Assembly: GCF_001592265.1 (NCBI RefSeq)
Contig: NZ_BCWP01000003.1
Location: forward strand, 62,001-126,000
DNA: 64,000 nucleotides
Direction of reading: 5' to 3'
Origin: Curvibacter delicatus NBRC 14919
Lineage (GTDB): Bacteria; Pseudomonadota; Gammaproteobacteria; Burkholderiales; Burkholderiaceae_C
Part shown: piece after piece, positions 61,343 to 64,000 of the stretch
Position numbering within the stretch: the stretch's first letter is position 1
Layout: each line of letters starts with the position of its first letter
Notes under the pieces: model-generated
Databases searched by the model: none
Told to the model about the DNA's origin: nothing
The model's input: the letters and a program-made list of their open reading frames with translations, nothing else
Translations under genes and position numbers: made by a program

Positions 61343-62646
61343 TCAACGAGACACACGATCCGGCTCTGCGCAGCTGGGTCGCCTCGGCCAATGATGCAGC
61401 CAGCGACTTCCCCGTCCAGAACCTGCCCTTTGCCGCCTTCCGGCGCCGGGGCAGCCAGGAGGCGTTTCGGGTCGGCGTAGCGATTGGCGACCAGGTGCTG
61501 GACCTGGGCCAGCCCGCGGTGTGCGCAGCCCTGGGGCTGGACGCCAGCGTCACTGCCGCCCTGGCGCAACCGGCCCTGAACGGGCTGATGGCCCAGGGCC
61601 CGGCCGTCTGGTCGGCCCTGCGTCTGGCACTGTCGCGCGCGCTGCGCGAAGGCTCACCCTTGCAAGCCACCTTGCAGGCTGCGTTGCTGCCGCAAGCGCA
61701 GGTGGAATACACCTTGCCGGCCCGCATAGGCGACTACACCGACTTCTACACCTCGGTCTACCACGCCACCAATGTCGGCAAGCTGTTCCGCCCCGACAAC
61801 CCGCTGCTGCCCAACTACAAGTGGGTGCCCATCGGCTACCACGGCCGCAGTTCCAGCATTGGCGTGTCGGGCCAGGCGTTTCACCGGCCCAAGGGGCAAC
61901 TGATGGCGCCCGGCGCCGCGGCCCCGGCGCTGGCGCCCAGCCAGCGCATGGACATCGAGCTGGAACTGGGCATCTTCATCGGCCAGGGCAATGCTCTGGG
62001 CGAGCCCATTCCAATGCTGCAGGCCGAGGACCATGTGTTCGGCCTGTGCCTACTCAACGACTGGTCGGCGCGCGACATCCAGGCCTGGGAATACCAGCCG
62101 CTGGGGCCGTTTCTGGCGAAGAACTTCGCCACCACCGTCTCGCCCTGGGTGGTGACACTCGAAGCGCTGGCACCGTACCGCACCGCGCCGTTCCGCCCGG
62201 CCGAAGACCCGCAGCCCCTGCCCTACCTGGACTCCCAAGCCAACCGTGAGCATGGCGCCTTGGACATCCAGCTCGAAGTGCTGATCCAGACCCCAAAGAT
62301 GAAACAGGCCGGCCTGGCGCCACACCGCCTGGTGCAGACCAGCTACCGCCACGCCTACTGGACCATGGCCCAACTGGTGACGCACCACACCGTCAACGGC
62401 TGCAACCTGCAGCCGGGTGATCTGTTTGGCAGCGGCACACTGTCGGGGCCAACACTGGAGCAGGCCGGCGCCCTGCTGGAGCTGACTGCCGGTGGCAAGC
62501 ATCCCATCAGCCTGCCCCATGGCGAGACGCGCACCTTCTTGCAGGACGGTGACACCGTGCTGCTGCGCGGCCACTGCAGCCAGGCCGGGGCTGCACGCAT
62601 CGGCTTTGGCGTGTGCGAAGGCACACTGCTGCCGGCGCGGGACTGA
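61339..62646 (+). CDS. fahA: Fumarylacetoacetase
   Basis: FahA hydrolyses the C-C bond of fumarylacetoacetate to fumarate and acetoacetate in homogentisate breakdown. The 435-residue protein from ATG 61339 has an N-terminal SH3-like domain (about 1-125). The catalytic barrel shows YTDFYTSVYHATNVGKLFRP, GYHGRSSSIGVSG, LELGIFIGQGNALGEPI and LLNDWSARDIQAWEYQPLGP. Length fits the two-domain eukaryotic-like FAH rather than the short family. The usual partner hmgA is absent from the window, so it may act on the product of another ring cleavage here. It is coupled to the VOC gene (ATGA). Confidence 0.93.
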   Translation: MINETHDPALRSWVASANDAASDFPVQNLPFAAFRRRGSQEAFRVGVAIGDQVLDLGQPAVCAALGLDASVTAALAQPALNGLMAQGPAVWSALRLALSRALREGSPLQATLQAALLPQAQVEYTLPARIGDYTDFYTSVYHATNVGKLFRPDNPLLPNYKWVPIGYHGRSSSIGVSGQAFHRPKGQLMAPGAAAPALAPSQRMDIELELGIFIGQGNALGEPIPMLQAEDHVFGLCLLNDWSARDIQAWEYQPLGPFLAKNFATTVSPWVVTLEALAPYRTAPFRPAEDPQPLPYLDSQANREHGALDIQLEVLIQTPKMKQAGLAPHRLVQTSYRHAYWTMAQLVTHHTVNGCNLQPGDLFGSGTLSGPTLEQAGALLELTAGGKHPISLPHGETRTFLQDGDTVLLRGHCSQAGAARIGFGVCEGTLLPARD

Positions 62647-62664
62647 GGCTACTGCAGCGTGGTG

Positions 62665-63825
62665 TCAGGCTTCGGGTGTCGACATCACGCGATTGCGTCC
62701 CGTGGCCTTGGCTTCGTACAGGGCCTTGTCGGCCCGTGACACCATGTCGGCCACGAGAGCAGAAGGCTCCTCGGCCGTCGCGGTGGTGTCCAGCATCGAA
62801 ACGCCGAGGGAGACCGTCACGCGGATGGTCTCTTGCGTCTTGGCCGGTACGCTTTGGGCCGCCACGATGCGCCGGATGCGTTCTGCCGTTTCCAGTCCGG
62901 CCTGCAACGGCGTTGCGGGCAGCAGCACCACGAACTCCTCGCCACCGTAGCGCGCCACCACATCGCTGCCGCGCAGTTGCGCCTTGATCAGCCGGGCCAC
63001 GTAACCGAGCACTTCATCACCGGCCTGGTGCCCCAGCGTGTCGTTGAGCTTCTTGAAGTGGTCCACATCCAGAAACATGCAGACCAGCGGTGCGCCGCTG
63101 CGGCGCGCCGCAACCACCTCTTCCAGGCAACGCGATTCGAAATAACGGCGGTTGTGCACACCAGTGAGGGCGTCGGTCAGCCCTGCGAGCTTGAGGCGCT
63201 CGGTGGCCAGGGCACTGTCCAGGCACACGGCCACCAGCGCGGCCAGCCGCTCCAGAAAATCGGTGCTGCTGCCGGACAGGAAACGTTGGCGGTCCTTGCT
63301 GCCCAGGTTCAGGCTGCCGATGAAACGGCCGTGGTGCACCAGGGGCAGCAAGGCGAGCGAGACCACCCCCGGCACTTCGGTCTCGAAGAGGAAGGTGTGG
63401 GCTGGCCCGTTGGGGGTCAGGATGGGCCGGCCCGCGTGGGCGTACAGCGCCTGCAGGGCTTGGTCGCTGTCCAGAAAGATCAGTCCATCCTCCGGCACGC
63501 TGGCCGCCTGGCTGGCCAGGATCTGAGCCACCTCGTGCTGCGGGTCCACCAGCACGAGGGAGACCGTGTCAAGTTCGAACAACGTCCTGTAATCCTGCAG
63601 CAGCGTCCGGATCAGTTCAGCCAGGCTGGCCGCACCAATCACCTTGCGCTCCAGCAGGTCGAAGCGCCTCATCTTTTCCTGGTTGAGGCGTGCCTCGCGC
63701 ATCATGGCGTCGAGCTGGGCGCGCAGGCGCTGGTTCTCGGCCTGCAGCACGGCACCCGATAAGTGGCTGCCTGGCGACGTGCGCTGACCCGACTTGTCGT
63801 TCAAGCCCTTGCTCCCGGTCGGCAT
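62665..63825 (-). CDS. Diguanylate cyclase with GAF-like sensor domain
   Basis: The 386-residue protein has an N-terminal coiled coil (about 25-55), a DUF484/GAF-like sensor domain (about 60-210; TLLQDYRTLFELDTVSLVLV, LPLVHHGRFIGSLNLGSKD) and a C-terminal GGDEF domain (215-380). The active site is RYGGEEFVVLLP. The product-inhibition I-site RxxD is present (LRGSDVVAR), so the cyclase is probably feedback-controlled. It has no membrane segment. It is convergent with fahA. Confidence 0.92.
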   Translation of the reverse strand: MPTGSKGLNDKSGQRTSPGSHLSGAVLQAENQRLRAQLDAMMREARLNQEKMRRFDLLERKVIGAASLAELIRTLLQDYRTLFELDTVSLVLVDPQHEVAQILASQAASVPEDGLIFLDSDQALQALYAHAGRPILTPNGPAHTFLFETEVPGVVSLALLPLVHHGRFIGSLNLGSKDRQRFLSGSSTDFLERLAALVAVCLDSALATERLKLAGLTDALTGVHNRRYFESRCLEEVVAARRSGAPLVCMFLDVDHFKKLNDTLGHQAGDEVLGYVARLIKAQLRGSDVVARYGGEEFVVLLPATPLQAGLETAERIRRIVAAQSVPAKTQETIRVTVSLGVSMLDTTATAEEPSALVADMVSRADKALYEAKATGRNRVMSTPEA

Positions 63826-63902
63826 GTCGTTTTCAGCATGCCGCGATGGTACTGCCCAGCCGGTCAGGCCAGCGGCTCAGGCAGACCGACGGCATGTTTT
63901 AT

Positions 63903-64000
63903 CTACCTGGCGGCGTTGGGGAAGAACAGCTGCTCGCCGCCGATCTTGTAGGCGGCAATGGCGTTCTGGCCGGCGGGCGAAACCACCCAGTCAACGAACT
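63903..64000 (-). CDS. C-terminus of a tungstate-binding protein, TupA-like (partial)
   Basis: Only the last 31 residues are visible. They read FVDWVVSPAGQNAIAAYKIG then GEQLFFPNAAR and stop at TAG 63903-63905. The WxxSPAGQxAIAxYKIxGxQLFFPNA ending is the one I associate with TupA-type periplasmic tungstate receptors; related phosphate- and molybdate-type receptors have similar ends. The gene runs out of the window. A tungstate transporter here would fit the tungsten aldehyde oxidoreductase and formate dehydrogenase in the same window. Confidence 0.6.
   Translation of the reverse strand, partial: FVDWVVSPAGQNAIAAYKIGGEQLFFPNAAR

Noticed and set aside
1-64000. CRISPR array, insertion sequence or prophage
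   Set aside because: No regular spaced repeats, transposase motifs or phage genes were seen on either strand.

Overview
The window is a GC-rich chromosomal segment of a betaproteobacterium, most likely Burkholderiales, family Comamonadaceae. The support is the tmRNA with tag ANDERFALAA, the run gyrA-serC-pheA-tyrA-aroA/cmk-rpsA-ihfB-lapA-lapB-rfaE1-hldD, the fused aroA-cmk gene, and short intergenic repeats that I recall from that family. The genus cannot be fixed from the sequence alone. I see no insertion sequence, prophage, CRISPR array or ordinary tRNA gene.

Region 1 (1-17,260, nearly all minus strand) holds nitrogen control and sensing. It starts with a cut-off PAS sensor, then ntrC, ntrB, a small secreted protein and glnA. 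glnA has a recognisable sigma-54 promoter with two upstream NtrC sites. Next come a CinA-like protein, an EI24 membrane protein, a fatty-acid-hydroxylase-type membrane enzyme, a polysaccharide deacetylase, a secreted beta-propeller and an RsuA-type pseudouridine synthase. A very large MHYT/multi-PAS histidine kinase overlaps its HD-GYP response regulator, which is broken by a frameshift beside a perfect 18-bp inverted repeat. The tmRNA gene ssrA closes the region.

Region 2 (17,261-33,540) is core housekeeping: gph, ubiG and an OmpA-family porin on the minus strand, then a plus-strand run for gyrase A, serine and aromatic amino acid synthesis, ribosomal protein S1, IHF beta, the LapA/LapB envelope pair and the ADP-heptose pathway.

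Region 3 (33,541-37,999) holds small genes: a lipoprotein, a membrane-anchored unknown protein, a ComEA-like HhH protein, the fluoride channel CrcB, a bacteriohemerythrin and a chemoreceptor.

Region 4 (37,700-50,100) is the tungsten/molybdenum oxidoreductase part. An aldehyde:ferredoxin oxidoreductase module (Fe-S subunit, W-cofactor subunit, FAD subunit, MoaD-like protein and a small unknown protein) is divergent from a GAF-Fis regulator that lacks an AAA+ domain. After a GST comes a complete NAD-linked formate dehydrogenase operon in the order fdsG-fdsB-fdsA-fdhD-fdsD. The window ends inside what looks like the tungstate-binding protein TupA, so metal supply may be encoded nearby.

Region 5 (50,101-64,000) mixes c-di-GMP signalling and catabolism. 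It has a diguanylate cyclase gene interrupted by an in-frame amber codon, a flavoprotein monooxygenase, a hemerythrin-HD-GYP protein, an AlkC-type DNA glycosylase, and a catabolic island. The island has a Bug-type solute receptor divergent from an IclR regulator, followed by a self-sufficient CYP116B-like P450, a VOC-family protein and a fumarylacetoacetase. Matching TTGCGTA inverted repeats in front of the receptor and the P450 suggest one IclR regulon. This island is the best candidate for an undescribed pathway.
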